DNA of 32,638 bases from Streptomyces plumbidurans (GTDB lineage: Bacteria > Actinomycetota > Actinomycetes > Streptomycetales > Streptomycetaceae): contig NZ_JAFJSY010000101.1 in assembly GCF_019857225.1 (NCBI RefSeq), positions 1-32,638 of the forward strand. The letters are read 5' to 3'. Each line of letters begins with the position of its first letter. Positions within the stretch are counted from its first letter, which is position 1. The notes beneath the pieces were generated by a model, which saw nothing but the letters and a program-made list of their open reading frames with translations, did not search any database and was not told the DNA's origin. Made by a program: the position numbers and the translations under genes. Shown in pieces: positions 6,993-15,790 of the stretch.

Positions 6993-8162
6993 TCAGGCGG
7001 GGGCGGCGGCGGACTCGGACGGCTTGAGGGAGTGACCTCGTCGGCGCCATTCCTCCGCGAGCAGTTCGTACGAGCGGACCCGGTCCGTGTGGTCGTGAGT
7101 GATCGTCGTGATGAGCAACTCGTCCGCGCTCGTGGCCTGTTGCAGCTGTTCCAACTGGTCGGCCACCCGGCCCGGTGAGCCGACGAACTGGGTGTCGAGG
7201 CGGTCCTGGACGAGGGCGCGGTCCTCGTCGGTCCACGTGTGGGCACGTGCTTCCTCGGGCGTCGGGAACTGGATGGCTCCCTCGGCGGTGCGGATGCTGC
7301 GCACCCACAGGTCGTAGCCGGTGGCGAGTTCACGGGCCGTCGCGTCGTCCTCTGCGACGACGACGTCCGCCGAGACGCTGACGTACGGCTTGTCCAGGAA
7401 CTCGGAGGGCTGGAAGCAGGACCGGTAGCCCTCCACCGCCTCCAGCACCGTGGCCGGGCTGACGTGGTAGTTCGCCGCGAACCGCAGACCGCCCCGGCCC
7501 GCGACCGAGGCGCTCTGGCCACCGCTGCTGCCCAGGATCCACACCTCGACGTCGGCGCCCTCCCCCGGCACGACGTGCGCCTCGACACCCTCCGGTGAAC
7601 GGTAGGTGCCCGCCAGCAGGGCGAGGATGTCGTCGATCTGCTCGGCGTAGTCCTGCGACTGGGCCCCGGGCAGCAGGAGCAGCCTGCGTTGCAGCGCGAT
7701 GCGGGGTGAGCCGAGCAGATGCTCGAAGGAGAAGCGGGGCGGGATCAGCAGACCGTTCGGGGTGCGGCCGTCGACGACGGGGGTCGCCGTCGGCAACGGT
7801 GCGACCGGCTGTCCCGGCGGGCGGCCGCCCGAGCGGCCCAGGCCCAGATCGAAGCGGCCCGGGTGCAGCGCGTCGAGCAGGCCGAACTCCTCCACCGTGG
7901 ACAGCGCCGTGCGGTGCCCGAGCTGCACGGCCCCGGAACCGAGCCGGATGGTGGAGGTGGCGGATGCGGTCAGAGCCAGAACCACGGCGGGTGACGTGCC
8001 TGCCACGCCGGGATTGAGGTGGTGCTCGGCGAACCAGTAGCGGGCGTATCCGAAGCGCTCGGCCTGCCGGGCGAGGTCGATGGAGTTGCGCAGGGCATCG
8101 GCTGCCGTCGAGCCGGACGGGATCGGGACCAGGTCGAGGATGCCGAGGGGGATGTCAGGCAC
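6993..8162 (-). CDS. LLM-class flavin-dependent monooxygenase, MsnO8-like
   Basis: A 389-residue luciferase-like monooxygenase. The N-terminus (PLGILDLVPIPSGSTAADALRNSIDLA, then YWFAEHHLNPGVAG) and the block LGLGRSGG resemble the MsnO8-like group within the bacterial luciferase superfamily. Conserved superfamily features include SGAVQLGHRTALSTVEEFGLLDALHPGRFDLGLGR and the WILGSSGGQSA strand with C-terminal FVGSPGRVADQL. The GTG start at 8162 overlaps the upstream LLM by 8 bp, so it is co-translated. Probably FMNH2-dependent, with reductant from the adjacent SsuE. The substrate is unknown; I expect an organosulfur compound because of the operon. Confidence 0.85.
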   Translation of the reverse strand: MPDIPLGILDLVPIPSGSTAADALRNSIDLARQAERFGYARYWFAEHHLNPGVAGTSPAVVLALTASATSTIRLGSGAVQLGHRTALSTVEEFGLLDALHPGRFDLGLGRSGGRPPGQPVAPLPTATPVVDGRTPNGLLIPPRFSFEHLLGSPRIALQRRLLLLPGAQSQDYAEQIDDILALLAGTYRSPEGVEAHVVPGEGADVEVWILGSSGGQSASVAGRGGLRFAANYHVSPATVLEAVEGYRSCFQPSEFLDKPYVSVSADVVVAEDDATARELATGYDLWVRSIRTAEGAIQFPTPEEARAHTWTDEDRALVQDRLDTQFVGSPGRVADQLEQLQQATSADELLITTITHDHTDRVRSYELLAEEWRRRGHSLKPSESAAAPA

Positions 8163-9246
8163 GGGCGGGCTCCTGGGTGATCGGTGCGGCCGGAAGCACG
8201 GGGCCCCAGGCGAACGGCGGATCCGGGATCTCCCGACGCAGCACGGGGGCGACCTCGGACTGGAACAGTTCGAGGGAGGCACGGTGCTGGGACTCCGTCA
8301 GCCCGCCCGCGTCCGCCTGCACGTGGAGCACGGTGTGCCCGAACTGTTCGTGGTAGCGGTGCACCTTGTCGATGACCTGCTGCGGGCTGCCGATCAGAGC
8401 GGATCTGCGTTCGACGAAGTCCTCCAGGGTCTCGAAGACCACGGGAAGGCCCGCCTGCTTGAAGAAGGCCAGGTTGGCCTCGAAGATCGGCCGATAGGCG
8501 GCAAGGGCCTGCTGGGAGGTCCGGGCCACATGGAGGCCGGCCGAGCCGGCGCCGACCGCGATCTGTGCCGGGTCGTGGCCGTAGTACTCCCAGCGTTCGC
8601 GGTAGTGGCGGATCAACTCGGCGTAGGGCTCTATCGGGTTGGTGACGTTCGCCGAGAACAGCGGGTCGCCGTAGCGGGCGGCCAGGTCGACCGACTCCTT
8701 GCTGGTGGCGCTGCCGTGCCAGACCCGGATCGGCCGCTGGTACGGCCGTGGCCACACCTCGGCGTCGGTCAGCGGGGGACGGAAGCGGGTGTCGGCGGTG
8801 ACCTTGTCCTGGCGCCAGATCTTCCGGAAGACCTCATAGCTCTCGGCGTTGCGGTCCCACTGGTCCTCGGGTGTGACGTCGAACAGGTCGCGTTGGGCGG
8901 CGCCGTTGCCCTTGCCGATGATCAGGTCGAGGCGGCCACCCGCCAGGTGGTCGAGGGTGGCGTAGTCCTCGTAGGCCCGGACGGGATCCAGCAGGCTGAG
9001 GGTCGTGACCGCGGTGAACAAGCGGATCCGCTTCGTCAGGGCGGCCACATGGCTGAGTACGACGGTCGGGGACGAGGAGATGAACGGCCGCTCGTGCCGC
9101 TCCCCCACGCCGAAGCCGTCAAAGCCCAACTCCTCGGCCAGCAGGGCGCTGTCGAGGACCTCGCGGAAGCGGTCATGGGTGGACTTCCGCACCCCGGTGA
9201 CGGGGTCCGGGCGGTGCACGATGAGCGTGATGGCGAGGAACTTCAC
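8155..9246 (-). CDS. LLM-class flavin-dependent monooxygenase (CE1758-like)
   Basis: A 363-residue luciferase-like monooxygenase beginning VKFLAITLIVHRPDPVTG, with GFDGFGVGERHERPFISSSPTVVLSHVAALT and GGRLDLIIGKGNG. From memory this pattern is that of the group named after Corynebacterium CE1758. The GTG start at 9246 overlaps the stop of the preceding NtaA/SnaA-like gene (GTGA), and its own end overlaps the next LLM by 8 bp. It is thus locked into the operon between two other LLMs. The substrate is unknown. The C-terminal FVERRSALIGSPQQVIDKVHRYH helix-loop is intact, so the enzyme looks functional. Confidence 0.82.
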   Translation of the reverse strand: MKFLAITLIVHRPDPVTGVRKSTHDRFREVLDSALLAEELGFDGFGVGERHERPFISSSPTVVLSHVAALTKRIRLFTAVTTLSLLDPVRAYEDYATLDHLAGGRLDLIIGKGNGAAQRDLFDVTPEDQWDRNAESYEVFRKIWRQDKVTADTRFRPPLTDAEVWPRPYQRPIRVWHGSATSKESVDLAARYGDPLFSANVTNPIEPYAELIRHYRERWEYYGHDPAQIAVGAGSAGLHVARTSQQALAAYRPIFEANLAFFKQAGLPVVFETLEDFVERRSALIGSPQQVIDKVHRYHEQFGHTVLHVQADAGGLTESQHRASLELFQSEVAPVLRREIPDPPFAWGPVLPAAPITQEPARA

Positions 9247-10619
9247 GACGCCACCCGCTCGTCGGACGCCTCGTCGGGGTGGGCGAGGCCGAGGTGGTGG
9301 CGGAGGGTGGGGCCCTCGTACTCGGTGCGGAAGACGCCGCGTTCCTGGAGCAGCGGGACGACCGTGTCGGCGAAGGCGTCGAGGCCTCCCGGGGTGATGT
9401 GCGGGGCGAGGATGAAGCCGTCGCTGACGTCGGCCTGGACGTAGTCGTCGATGGTCTTGGCGATGGTCTGCGGGGAGCCGACGAAGGTCTGGCGGTTGCC
9501 GGTCTCGATCACCAGGTCGCGGATGGACCAGTGGTTGGCCGCCGCCAGTTCGCGCCATTCGCGTGCGGTGGCCAGCGGGTCGCGGTACATCCGCACCTGG
9601 GCGCGGCCCTTGGAGATGTGGTCGTCGCTGACGTCCGGGTCGATGTCGGGCAGCGGGCCGTCGGGGTCGTAGGAGGACAGGTCCCGGTTCCAGACGAACT
9701 CCAGGTGCTTGATGGCGGTGGCGCCGCTGACCTGCTGGCGGCGCACCTGCTTGGCGAGTTCCTCGGCCTCCGCGTCGGTGTCGCCCAGGACGAAGCTCGC
9801 GGCGGGCAGGATCAGCAACTGGTCATGGCTGCGGCCGTACTTGGCGAGCCGGTTCTTGACGTCCTGGTAGAAGGCCCGGCCCGCGTCCAAAGTGGCGTAG
9901 CGGCTGAAGATCGCGTCGGCACTCGACGCGGCGAACTCGCGGCCCTCTTCGGAGTCGCCGGCCTGGAAGATGACGGGGCGGCCCTGCGGGGAGCGTGGGA
10001 CGTTGAACTGGCCGTGGATGTCGAAGTGCCGGCCCGTGTGGACGAAGGAGCCGGCCTTCGCGTCGCGCAGGAAGGTCCCTGTGGCCTGGTCGGCGAGGAT
10101 CTCGTCGCCGTGCCAGGAGTCGAAGAGCTCGTTCGTGGTGGCCAGGAACTCCTTGGCGCGGGAGTAGCGCTCGTCCTGCGGGAGGAAGCCGCCGCGGCGG
10201 AAGTTCTCGCCGGTGAAGGCGTCCCAGGAGGTGACGACGTTCCAGGCGGAGCGGCCGCCGGAGAGATGATCGAGGCTGGCGAACTGCCGGGCCACCTCGT
10301 AGGGCTCGTTGAAGGTGGAGTTGATGGTGCCGGTCAGGCCCAGGTGTTCGGTGACGGCGGCGAGCGCGGCGAGAATCGTGAAGGTGTCGGGTCGGCCGAC
10401 GACGTCCAAGTCGTATATTTTGCCGCCCTGTTCGCGCAGCCTGAGTCCTTCGGCGAGGAAGAGGAAGTCGAACTTGGCGCGTTCGGCGGTCCGCGCGAAG
10501 TGCGCGAAGGAGCTGAACTCGATATGGCTGCCGGCCTCCGGGTCGCTCCACACGGTGGTGTTGTTGACGCCCGGGAAGTGCGCGGCCAGATGGATCTGCT
10601 TGATCGGCTTGCTGGTCAT
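9243..10619 (-). CDS. NtaA/SnaA/DszA-family flavin monooxygenase
   Basis: A 458-residue FMNH2-dependent monooxygenase. The family, which includes nitrilotriacetate monooxygenase A, SnaA, SoxA and DszA, is recognised by the N-terminal HFPGVNNTTVWSDPEAGS, the block FDFLFLAEGLRLRE, GGRSAWNVVTSWD and PVIFQAGDSEEGREFAASSADAIFSRY. Length is typical (about 440-460). DszA cleaves the thiophene ring of dibenzothiophene sulfone; other members attack C-N or C-S bonds. It follows the 404-residue LLM by 21 bp. A homologous pair (LLM then NtaA/SnaA-like) recurs on the other strand at 17620-20123. The substrate cannot be assigned from sequence. Confidence 0.88.
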   Translation of the reverse strand: MTSKPIKQIHLAAHFPGVNNTTVWSDPEAGSHIEFSSFAHFARTAERAKFDFLFLAEGLRLREQGGKIYDLDVVGRPDTFTILAALAAVTEHLGLTGTINSTFNEPYEVARQFASLDHLSGGRSAWNVVTSWDAFTGENFRRGGFLPQDERYSRAKEFLATTNELFDSWHGDEILADQATGTFLRDAKAGSFVHTGRHFDIHGQFNVPRSPQGRPVIFQAGDSEEGREFAASSADAIFSRYATLDAGRAFYQDVKNRLAKYGRSHDQLLILPAASFVLGDTDAEAEELAKQVRRQQVSGATAIKHLEFVWNRDLSSYDPDGPLPDIDPDVSDDHISKGRAQVRMYRDPLATAREWRELAAANHWSIRDLVIETGNRQTFVGSPQTIAKTIDDYVQADVSDGFILAPHITPGGLDAFADTVVPLLQERGVFRTEYEGPTLRHHLGLAHPDEASDERVAS

Positions 10620-10640
10620 GGGGGTACGGGTCCTTCCGGC

Positions 10641-11855
10641 TCAGGCAGTGGCGGTGGCGTAGCGGTTGGCGGGGCGGGGCAGGCCCAGCAGACCGCGCAG
10701 GGTGTCGGCCTCGTAGGCGGTGCGGAAGGCGCCACGGCGCTGGAGTTCGGGGACCAGGCCCCGGGAGATGGCGGGCAGGTCGTGCCCGGTGACGGCGGGC
10801 CGCAGCCGGAAGCCGCTCAGTCCCGCCTCCCCCAACTCTCGAAGGAGGTCGGCGAGTTGGGCGGGCGTCCCGGCGAAGATGCGGGCGTCACTGGCGTACG
10901 GCTGGCCCGCGAGGGAGTCCAGACGTGCGCGGCGGTCCTCGGCGGCGGCCTGCTCGTCGTCCAGGAAGACCACCAAGTCGCCGAAGACGTGCAGGAGTTC
11001 ACCGGCACGCCCGGCCCTCTCCTGTTCGGTGCGGACCTCGGCGACGATCGCCCGCGCGTCCGCGGCGTTCTGTGGGGTGACGTAGCCGACGTCGGCCTGC
11101 CGGGCCACCAGCCGGTACGGGACGGTCTGGTGGGCCAGGGCGGTGACCAGCGGCTGGCCCTGCGGTGGGCGCGGGGTGATGGAGGGGCCCTTGACGCTGA
11201 AGTGCGGGCCCTCGAAGTCGATGTAGTGCAGCTTGTCGCGGTCGATGAAGCGGCCGGTGGCGGCGTCCCTGATCTCGGCGTCGTCCTCCCAGCTGTCCCA
11301 CAGCCGCCGCACGACCTCGACGTAGTCGGCGGCCTCGTCGAACAGGTCGGTCAGCCGTTCCTGTCCGGCCGGGCTGCGGAGCTGCTCCAGGTCGATCGGC
11401 GGGAAGGTGCGGCGGCCGAAGTGGTCGGCCTCGTTCGGGCGTGCGGTGATCTGCACCCGCAGGCCGGCGCGGCCGGTGCTGACGTAGTCGAGGGTCGCGA
11501 TCGCCTTGGAGATGTGGAACGGCTCGGTGTGGGTGACCACCGCGGTCGGGACCAGGCCGATGTGCCGGGTCAGCGGGGCGATGCGGGCGGCGATCAGTAC
11601 GGCGTCGAGGCGTCCGCGGACCTGGTCGGTGCGGCCGTCGAGCTCGCCGTAGTGCGAGGACTGCAGGCCCAGGCCGTCCTCCAGTGTCACGAAGTCGAGC
11701 AGACCGCGCTCGGCCTCGGCGACCTGGTCGGCCCAGTACCCGGCGGTGAACAGCTCGTGGGGCCGGGCCACTTGCTCCCGCCAGGAGGCGGGGTGCCAGC
11801 CGGTGCCGTCCAGGGCGACGGCAAGGTGCAGGTGGGAAGCGGGGGTTGAGGACAC
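10641..11855 (-). CDS. LLM-class flavin-dependent monooxygenase
   Basis: A 404-residue luciferase-like monooxygenase. The GTG start at 11855 has AGGAAGG seven bases upstream. Superfamily features are HLHLAVALDGTGWHP at the N-terminus, LDFVTLEDGL, HIGLVPTAVVTHTEPFHISKAIATLDYVS, LWDSWEDDAEIRD, and a C-terminal LRGLLGLPRPANRYA tail. The same block order is seen in the LLM at 17620-18726, which also ends in LGLQRPANRFA, so the two are paralogues. Residues near 140-165 (RPNEADHFGRRTFPPIDLEQLRS and following) are an insertion missing from the shorter paralogue. The substrate is unknown. It is followed by the NtaA/SnaA-like gene. Confidence 0.85.
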   Translation of the reverse strand: MSSTPASHLHLAVALDGTGWHPASWREQVARPHELFTAGYWADQVAEAERGLLDFVTLEDGLGLQSSHYGELDGRTDQVRGRLDAVLIAARIAPLTRHIGLVPTAVVTHTEPFHISKAIATLDYVSTGRAGLRVQITARPNEADHFGRRTFPPIDLEQLRSPAGQERLTDLFDEAADYVEVVRRLWDSWEDDAEIRDAATGRFIDRDKLHYIDFEGPHFSVKGPSITPRPPQGQPLVTALAHQTVPYRLVARQADVGYVTPQNAADARAIVAEVRTEQERAGRAGELLHVFGDLVVFLDDEQAAAEDRRARLDSLAGQPYASDARIFAGTPAQLADLLRELGEAGLSGFRLRPAVTGHDLPAISRGLVPELQRRGAFRTAYEADTLRGLLGLPRPANRYATATA

Positions 11856-11967
11856 GAGGGTGCCTTCCTGGAGATCCGTACGGGAACACCGGCCCGCGGG
11901 AACGGGGCCAACGGCGGATGGAGAACGGCTGAGGAACTGCAGAGGGCGCTGGTCCGGGTCGCTCCTC

Positions 11968-12693
11968 CTATGCCGTTTCTTCCAGAGCGGCGGCCCCTGT
12001 GTGCCGGACGAGCGAGAAGACCGTGCGGCAGCGCAGGGTGAAGCCGATCGACTCGTACAGCCGGATCGCGTTCGCGTTGGTGGCCGCGGCATGCAGGAAG
12101 GGGCGTTCGCCGCGCTCCTTGATGCCGGCGGCGACCGCACGGACCAGCCGGGTGGCCAGGCCCCGGCCGCGGTGCTCGGGGTCGGTGCACACGGCGCTGA
12201 TCTCCGTCCAGCCGGGTGGGTGCAGCCGCTCCCCGGCGAGGGCGACGAGGCGGCCGCGGTGACGGATGCCGAGGTAGGTGCCCAGCTCGACGGTGCGGGG
12301 CAGATAGGGGCCCGGCTCGGTGCGGGCGACCAGGTCGAGGATCTCGGGCACGTCGGCGGGGCCGAGTCGTACGGCCTCGGGGTCGGGTTCGGCACGCAGG
12401 GAGGTGTCCACGAGCTGGACGCCGTGCCCGGTGCGCACCACCTCCCACCCCTCCGGCACGTCGGTGACGCCCCGCACCGAGGCGGTGCCGCCGGGGCCGA
12501 CGAGTGCGGCGAGGTCGGTCCAGGAGCGCGGGTCGTCCTCGCTTGCGACGGCGTGGAAGGGGGCCACGTCCTGCTGGTATCGGACGGCGCGGCCGATGCG
12601 CTCGGCGAAGTGGGTGTGCGGGCCGGTGAGCGCGGCCCAGGCGGGGTTGTCCAGGATGTGCGAGGAGCCGGCGTCGAGGGCGATGACGGACAT
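11968..12693 (-). CDS. GNAT-family N-acetyltransferase
   Basis: A 241-residue protein. The C-terminal half has the GNAT acetyl-CoA site (TEISAVCTDPEHRGRGLATRLVRAVA, the Q/R-x-x-G-x-G/A motif) and the late IRLYESIGFTLRCRTVFSLV motif. The N-terminal part (ALDAGSSHILDNPAWAALTGPH) matches a group of actinobacterial GNAT proteins of about 230 residues. I placed the ATG at 12693; the frame opens upstream but that part is not conserved-looking. It lies between the substrate-binding lipoprotein and the LLMs. Acetylation of an imported thiol or amine (as in N-acetylcysteine-type cleavage routes) would fit the operon, but this is inference. Confidence 0.85.
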   Translation of the reverse strand: MSVIALDAGSSHILDNPAWAALTGPHTHFAERIGRAVRYQQDVAPFHAVASEDDPRSWTDLAALVGPGGTASVRGVTDVPEGWEVVRTGHGVQLVDTSLRAEPDPEAVRLGPADVPEILDLVARTEPGPYLPRTVELGTYLGIRHRGRLVALAGERLHPPGWTEISAVCTDPEHRGRGLATRLVRAVAAGIKERGERPFLHAAATNANAIRLYESIGFTLRCRTVFSLVRHTGAAALEETA

Positions 12694-12735
12694 GGTGTGG
12701 CGGTCTCCGGTGTTCGACTCGGGTGTTCGGCGCGC

Positions 12736-12768
12736 GGGAACTCCACTGCGAGGCGGCGGTGGAGTCCC
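12736..12768. terminator. Stable hairpin after the binding-protein gene
   Basis: ACTCCAC at 12740-12746 pairs with GTGGAGT at 12759-12765, and GGG/CCC extends the stem past a one-base bulge. It sits in the 88-bp gap between the stop of the binding-protein gene (12782) and the GNAT start. There is no U-run. It may be a partial terminator or an mRNA-stabilising stem that keeps the binding protein expressed above the downstream enzymes. Confidence 0.4.
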
Positions 12769-12781
12769 CGGCACACGTGGG

Positions 12782-13807
12782 TCAGGAGTTGTCGAGCGGC
12801 AGTCCGGGCGGGTTGACCTCGGACTTGGCGACGGCCTCGTTGGAGAGGTTGTAGGCCTTGAGCCACGCGGCGTACTGACCGTTCTTGATCAGGTGGTTGA
12901 TGGCGTCGGCGAGCGGCTTGGCCAGGCGGCTGTCCTTCTTCGCGGTGGCCGCGATCAGGCCCTGCAGGCTCGCGCCGGCGCCCGAGTAGGTGCCGGCGGT
13001 GCGGGTGGCGTTGGGCGTGTTCGCGACCTGCCGGTTGTGGTAGGCGATGCCGGGGTTGGGCCCGAGGTACGCGTCGATCTTGCCGCTGGACAGGGCCAGG
13101 TAGACGCTGTTGCTGGTCTGGAAGTACTTGACGGTGAGCTTCTTGCCTTCCTTGGCCAGCTTCGCCTTCCACTCCAGGAGGATCTTCTCCTGGTTGGTGC
13201 CGGAGCTGACGGAGACGGTCTTGCCGGCGAGGTTCTCGTAGTTCCCGTCGAAGTTCCAGGTGCTCTTCTTCGGCACGGTGAAGGCGAGGTTGTCCTGCCG
13301 GTAGGAGGCGAACTCGTACTTCTTCTTGCGTTCCTCGGTGTCGGTGACGTTGGAGAAGGCAACGTCGATCTTGCCGCTGTCGATGCCGACGAAGAGGTTC
13401 TCCCACGTGGAGTTCTTCACCTCGGGCTTGAGGCCCAGGACCGCGGCGACCAGACGGCCGAGGTCGGGCTCGGCGCCGGTGAGGGTCTTCTGGTCGCTGC
13501 CCACGTACGCCAGCGGCGGGAAGCCGGACGGCAGGGCGCCGATGCCGATCTCCAGCTTGCCGCTCTTCCTGACCGCGGCGGGCAGTTCGGCGCTGATGGA
13601 CTTGACCTCGCCGACCTTGATGGAGGTCTGCTCGGCGGCGCCGTTGGAGACCTGCCCGATGACGACCTCGCCGGACTTGGCGCTGTCGGTGGAGGTGGCC
13701 GCGTCGCTGTTGCCACCGCAGGCGGTGAGCCCGGTGGCCAGGGAGGCGACGGCGGTCGCCGCGGTGATGCCGCGTATCAGGCTGCGTCGGGTGAACTGGG
13801 TGGGCAT
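12782..13807 (-). CDS. ABC transporter substrate-binding lipoprotein (amino-acid/cystine type, SBP_bac_3)
   Basis: A 341-residue periplasmic-type binding protein anchored as a lipoprotein. The signal peptide carries TRRSLIRG and ends in the lipobox LTAC with Cys30; the arginine pair would also suit Tat export. The mature part has family 3 solute-binding features: LEIGIGALPSGFPPLAYVGSDQKTLTGAEPDLG, FVGIDSGKIDVAFSNVTDTEERKKKYEFASY, VSVSSGTNQEKIL and the late ALSSGKIDAYLGP. It is followed upstream in the operon by a matching ATPase and permease. Family members bind polar amino acids, cystine or related sulfur compounds. Given SsuD/SsuE and the LLMs downstream, a sulfur-containing amino acid or organosulfur anion is likely but not proven. 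Confidence 0.88.
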   Translation of the reverse strand: MPTQFTRRSLIRGITAATAVASLATGLTACGGNSDAATSTDSAKSGEVVIGQVSNGAAEQTSIKVGEVKSISAELPAAVRKSGKLEIGIGALPSGFPPLAYVGSDQKTLTGAEPDLGRLVAAVLGLKPEVKNSTWENLFVGIDSGKIDVAFSNVTDTEERKKKYEFASYRQDNLAFTVPKKSTWNFDGNYENLAGKTVSVSSGTNQEKILLEWKAKLAKEGKKLTVKYFQTSNSVYLALSSGKIDAYLGPNPGIAYHNRQVANTPNATRTAGTYSGAGASLQGLIAATAKKDSRLAKPLADAINHLIKNGQYAAWLKAYNLSNEAVAKSEVNPPGLPLDNS

Positions 13808-13871
13808 GGCCGTTCCTTGTCGCTGGAGGTGATGAGGGTGGCGTGGGGGGAGGTCCGAAGGGGACGCGGGT

Positions 13872-14669
13872 TCAGAGGACCTTGCTGAGGAAGTCCCTGG
13901 TCCGCTCGTGCCGCGGGTTGTCGAGGATTTCGGAGGGCGGGCCCTGCTCGATGATCCTTCCGCCGTCGATGAAGACGACCCGGTCGGCGATCTCGCGGGC
14001 GAAGCCGATCTCGTGGGTGACGATGACGAGGGTCGTACCGCTGGTCGCCAGGTCCTTGATGACGGCGAGGACTTCGCCGACCAGCTCCGGGTCCAGGGCG
14101 GAGGTGGGCTCGTCGAAGAGAATGACGCCGGGGCGCAGGGCCAGGGCGCGGGCGATGGCGACGCGCTGCTGCTGGCCGCCGGAGAGCTGGCGCGGGTAGG
14201 CGCCGGTCCTGTCGGCGAGCCCGACCCGGCCGAGCAACTCGCGGGCGAGTTCCTGGGCTTCGGGCTTGCTGAGCCTGCCGGTGGCGACCGGGGCGGCGGC
14301 GACGTTGTCGAGGACGGTCAGGTGCGGGAAGAGGTTGAAGTTCTGGAAGACGAAGCCGATCCGGCCGCGCTGGGTGAGGATGGCCCGCTCGCTCAGTTCC
14401 TTGAGCCGGTCGCCGTGCCGCTTCACGCCGATCAGCTCGCCGTTGATGCTGACGTGGCCGATCTCGGGCTTCTCCAGATGGTTGATGACCCGCAGCAGGG
14501 TGGACTTGCCGGAGCCGGAGGGGCCGAGGATCACGGTGACCTCGCCGGGGCGGACGGTCAGGTCGACGCCGTCCAGCACCCGGTGGGTGCCGTACCACTT
14601 GTGCACGTCGTGCACCTCGACGGTGGCGGCCTCGACGTCGGCCAGGGCTTCGAGCGTGGCGGCGGTCAT
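13872..14669 (-). CDS. Amino-acid-type ABC transporter ATPase
   Basis: A 265-residue nucleotide-binding subunit. The Walker A is GPSGSGKST at residues 49-57, the Q-loop region GFVFQNFNLFPHLTVLDNV, the signature LSGGQQQR, the Walker B VILFDEPTSALD and the switch histidine in VTHE. The FNLFPH motif and the LEKPE segment are typical of polar amino-acid importers (GlnQ/TcyC type). The ATG at 14669 overlaps the permease stop (ATGA), so both are made together. It is followed after 64 bp by the binding-protein gene, which has its own AAGGA ribosome site. Confidence 0.92.
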   Translation of the reverse strand: MTAATLEALADVEAATVEVHDVHKWYGTHRVLDGVDLTVRPGEVTVILGPSGSGKSTLLRVINHLEKPEIGHVSINGELIGVKRHGDRLKELSERAILTQRGRIGFVFQNFNLFPHLTVLDNVAAAPVATGRLSKPEAQELARELLGRVGLADRTGAYPRQLSGGQQQRVAIARALALRPGVILFDEPTSALDPELVGEVLAVIKDLATSGTTLVIVTHEIGFAREIADRVVFIDGGRIIEQGPPSEILDNPRHERTRDFLSKVL

Positions 14670-15646
14670 ACGGCGGCCTCCTTGCGGATGCGGGCCCGCA
14701 GGTCGGTGAGACCGGTGCGGAGCCTCTGCAGCGGTGTCGGCGGCAGACTGCGGGTGGCACCGCGGGCGTAGTGCCGCTCGACGTAGAACTGGATGACGGA
14801 GACGACGCTGGTCAGGATCAGGTACCAGACGGTGACGACCAGCAGCAGCGGCACGATGTCGCCCGGATAGGTGGAGCCCATGGTCTGCGCGGAGCCGAAC
14901 AGGTCGAGCAGGGAGACGTAGAAGACCAGCGAGGTGCCCTTGATCAGGCCGATCAGCTGGTTGACGTAGTTCGGGACGATGGAGCGCAGCGCCTGCGGGA
15001 AGATGATTCTCCGGAACTGGTAGCCCTTGGGCAGGCCGAGCGCGGCTGCCGCCTCGTGCTGGCCCTGGTCGACGGAGAGGATGCCGCCGCGGACGACCTC
15101 GGCCGCGTAGGCGGCCTCGTTGAGGCTGAGGCCGACGACGGCGACGACCATGTCGGTGGCGAGTTTCGACTCGTCGAAGGAGAAGAAGGCCGGGCCGAAG
15201 GGAATGCCGACGCTCAGCGTCTTGTACAGGGCACTGAAGTTGTAGAGGAAGATCAGCACCACGATGAGCGGGACGGAGCGCAGCACCCAGACGTAGGTCC
15301 AGCTGACCGCGCGCAGCACGGGGCTCTTCGACAGCCGGGCCAGGGCGAGCACGATGCCGCCGATCAGGCCCAGCACCGCGCTGTAGGCGGTGACTTCGAG
15401 GGTGATCACGAGGCCGTCGAGGATGGTCGGGCGCAGGAACCAGTAACTCCAGCGGTCCCACTGGTAGAAGGGGTTGGTCACCAGTCCGTGCACGAACTGG
15501 GCGACCAGGACGAGTACGACCGCGGTGGCGATCCAGCGCCCGGGGCGCCGCAGCGGCAGAACTCGCTGCGCGGTGAGCGGTGTTGACGGTTCGTCGGCGC
15601 TGGACGACCGCGTGAGCGTGACGGTGGCGCCTGGGGGTTCACTCAT
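14666..15646 (-). CDS. Amino-acid-type ABC transporter permease
   Basis: A 326-residue inner-membrane protein. An N-terminal segment (about 38-55) precedes the HisM/GlnP-type core. The core has helices near 78-104 and 115-140, the EAA loop (EVVRGGILSVDQGQHEAAAALGLPKG, 183-208) that contacts the ATPase, and the diagnostic FPQALRSIVPNYVNQLIGLIKGTSLV followed by the last helices. Single-permease importers of this family work as homodimers. ATG 15646 has GGAG ten bases upstream; earlier starts in the frame lack support. It is the first protein of significant size in the long minus-strand operon and follows the leader peptide at 15791-15940. Confidence 0.9.
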   Translation of the reverse strand: MSEPPGATVTLTRSSSADEPSTPLTAQRVLPLRRPGRWIATAVVLVLVAQFVHGLVTNPFYQWDRWSYWFLRPTILDGLVITLEVTAYSAVLGLIGGIVLALARLSKSPVLRAVSWTYVWVLRSVPLIVVLIFLYNFSALYKTLSVGIPFGPAFFSFDESKLATDMVVAVVGLSLNEAAYAAEVVRGGILSVDQGQHEAAAALGLPKGYQFRRIIFPQALRSIVPNYVNQLIGLIKGTSLVFYVSLLDLFGSAQTMGSTYPGDIVPLLLVVTVWYLILTSVVSVIQFYVERHYARGATRSLPPTPLQRLRTGLTDLRARIRKEAAV

Positions 15647-15790
15647 GGTGGGCTCCGGCAGGTTCGGACACCCCGGACGGCGCGGCGGCATGCGACGGCG
15701 GATGCGCCGGCGAGGCACCGGGGGCGGGGAGGGCAACGGCACACCGCTCGGGCGGCGTTCGTCAGGGAAGGCGGGGGCTGCGGAGAGAGG
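15647..15790 (-). promoter_or_regulatory. C-rich leader between the leader peptide and the permease gene
   Basis: About 144 nt of untranslated transcript follow the leader-peptide stop. In 15661-15780 I count by eye about 59 C against 36 G in transcript sense, and long C/pyrimidine runs are frequent. C-rich, G-poor leaders are the usual entry sites for Rho factor. Premature termination when the leader peptide is fully translated and ribosomes leave would be a natural switch, but this is inference. No strong intrinsic terminator with a U-run is visible. Confidence 0.35.

Noticed and set aside
5263..7308. A 681-codon frame extending SsuD upstream
   Set aside because: The upstream 300 codons are out-of-frame reading of ssuE and the LLM; true SsuD starts at 6396 with an ATGA overlap.
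9279..11849. An 856-codon open frame on the plus strand opposite the NtaA/SnaA-like and LLM genes
   Set aside because: Its translation is Gly/Val/Glu-rich and repetitive with no motif, as expected for the antisense of GC-rich coding DNA; the minus-strand genes have full family signatures.
10641..13406. A 921-codon frame extending the 404-residue LLM upstream
   Set aside because: The upstream part reads the GNAT and binding-protein genes in a wrong frame; the LLM start at 11855 has a clear ribosome site.
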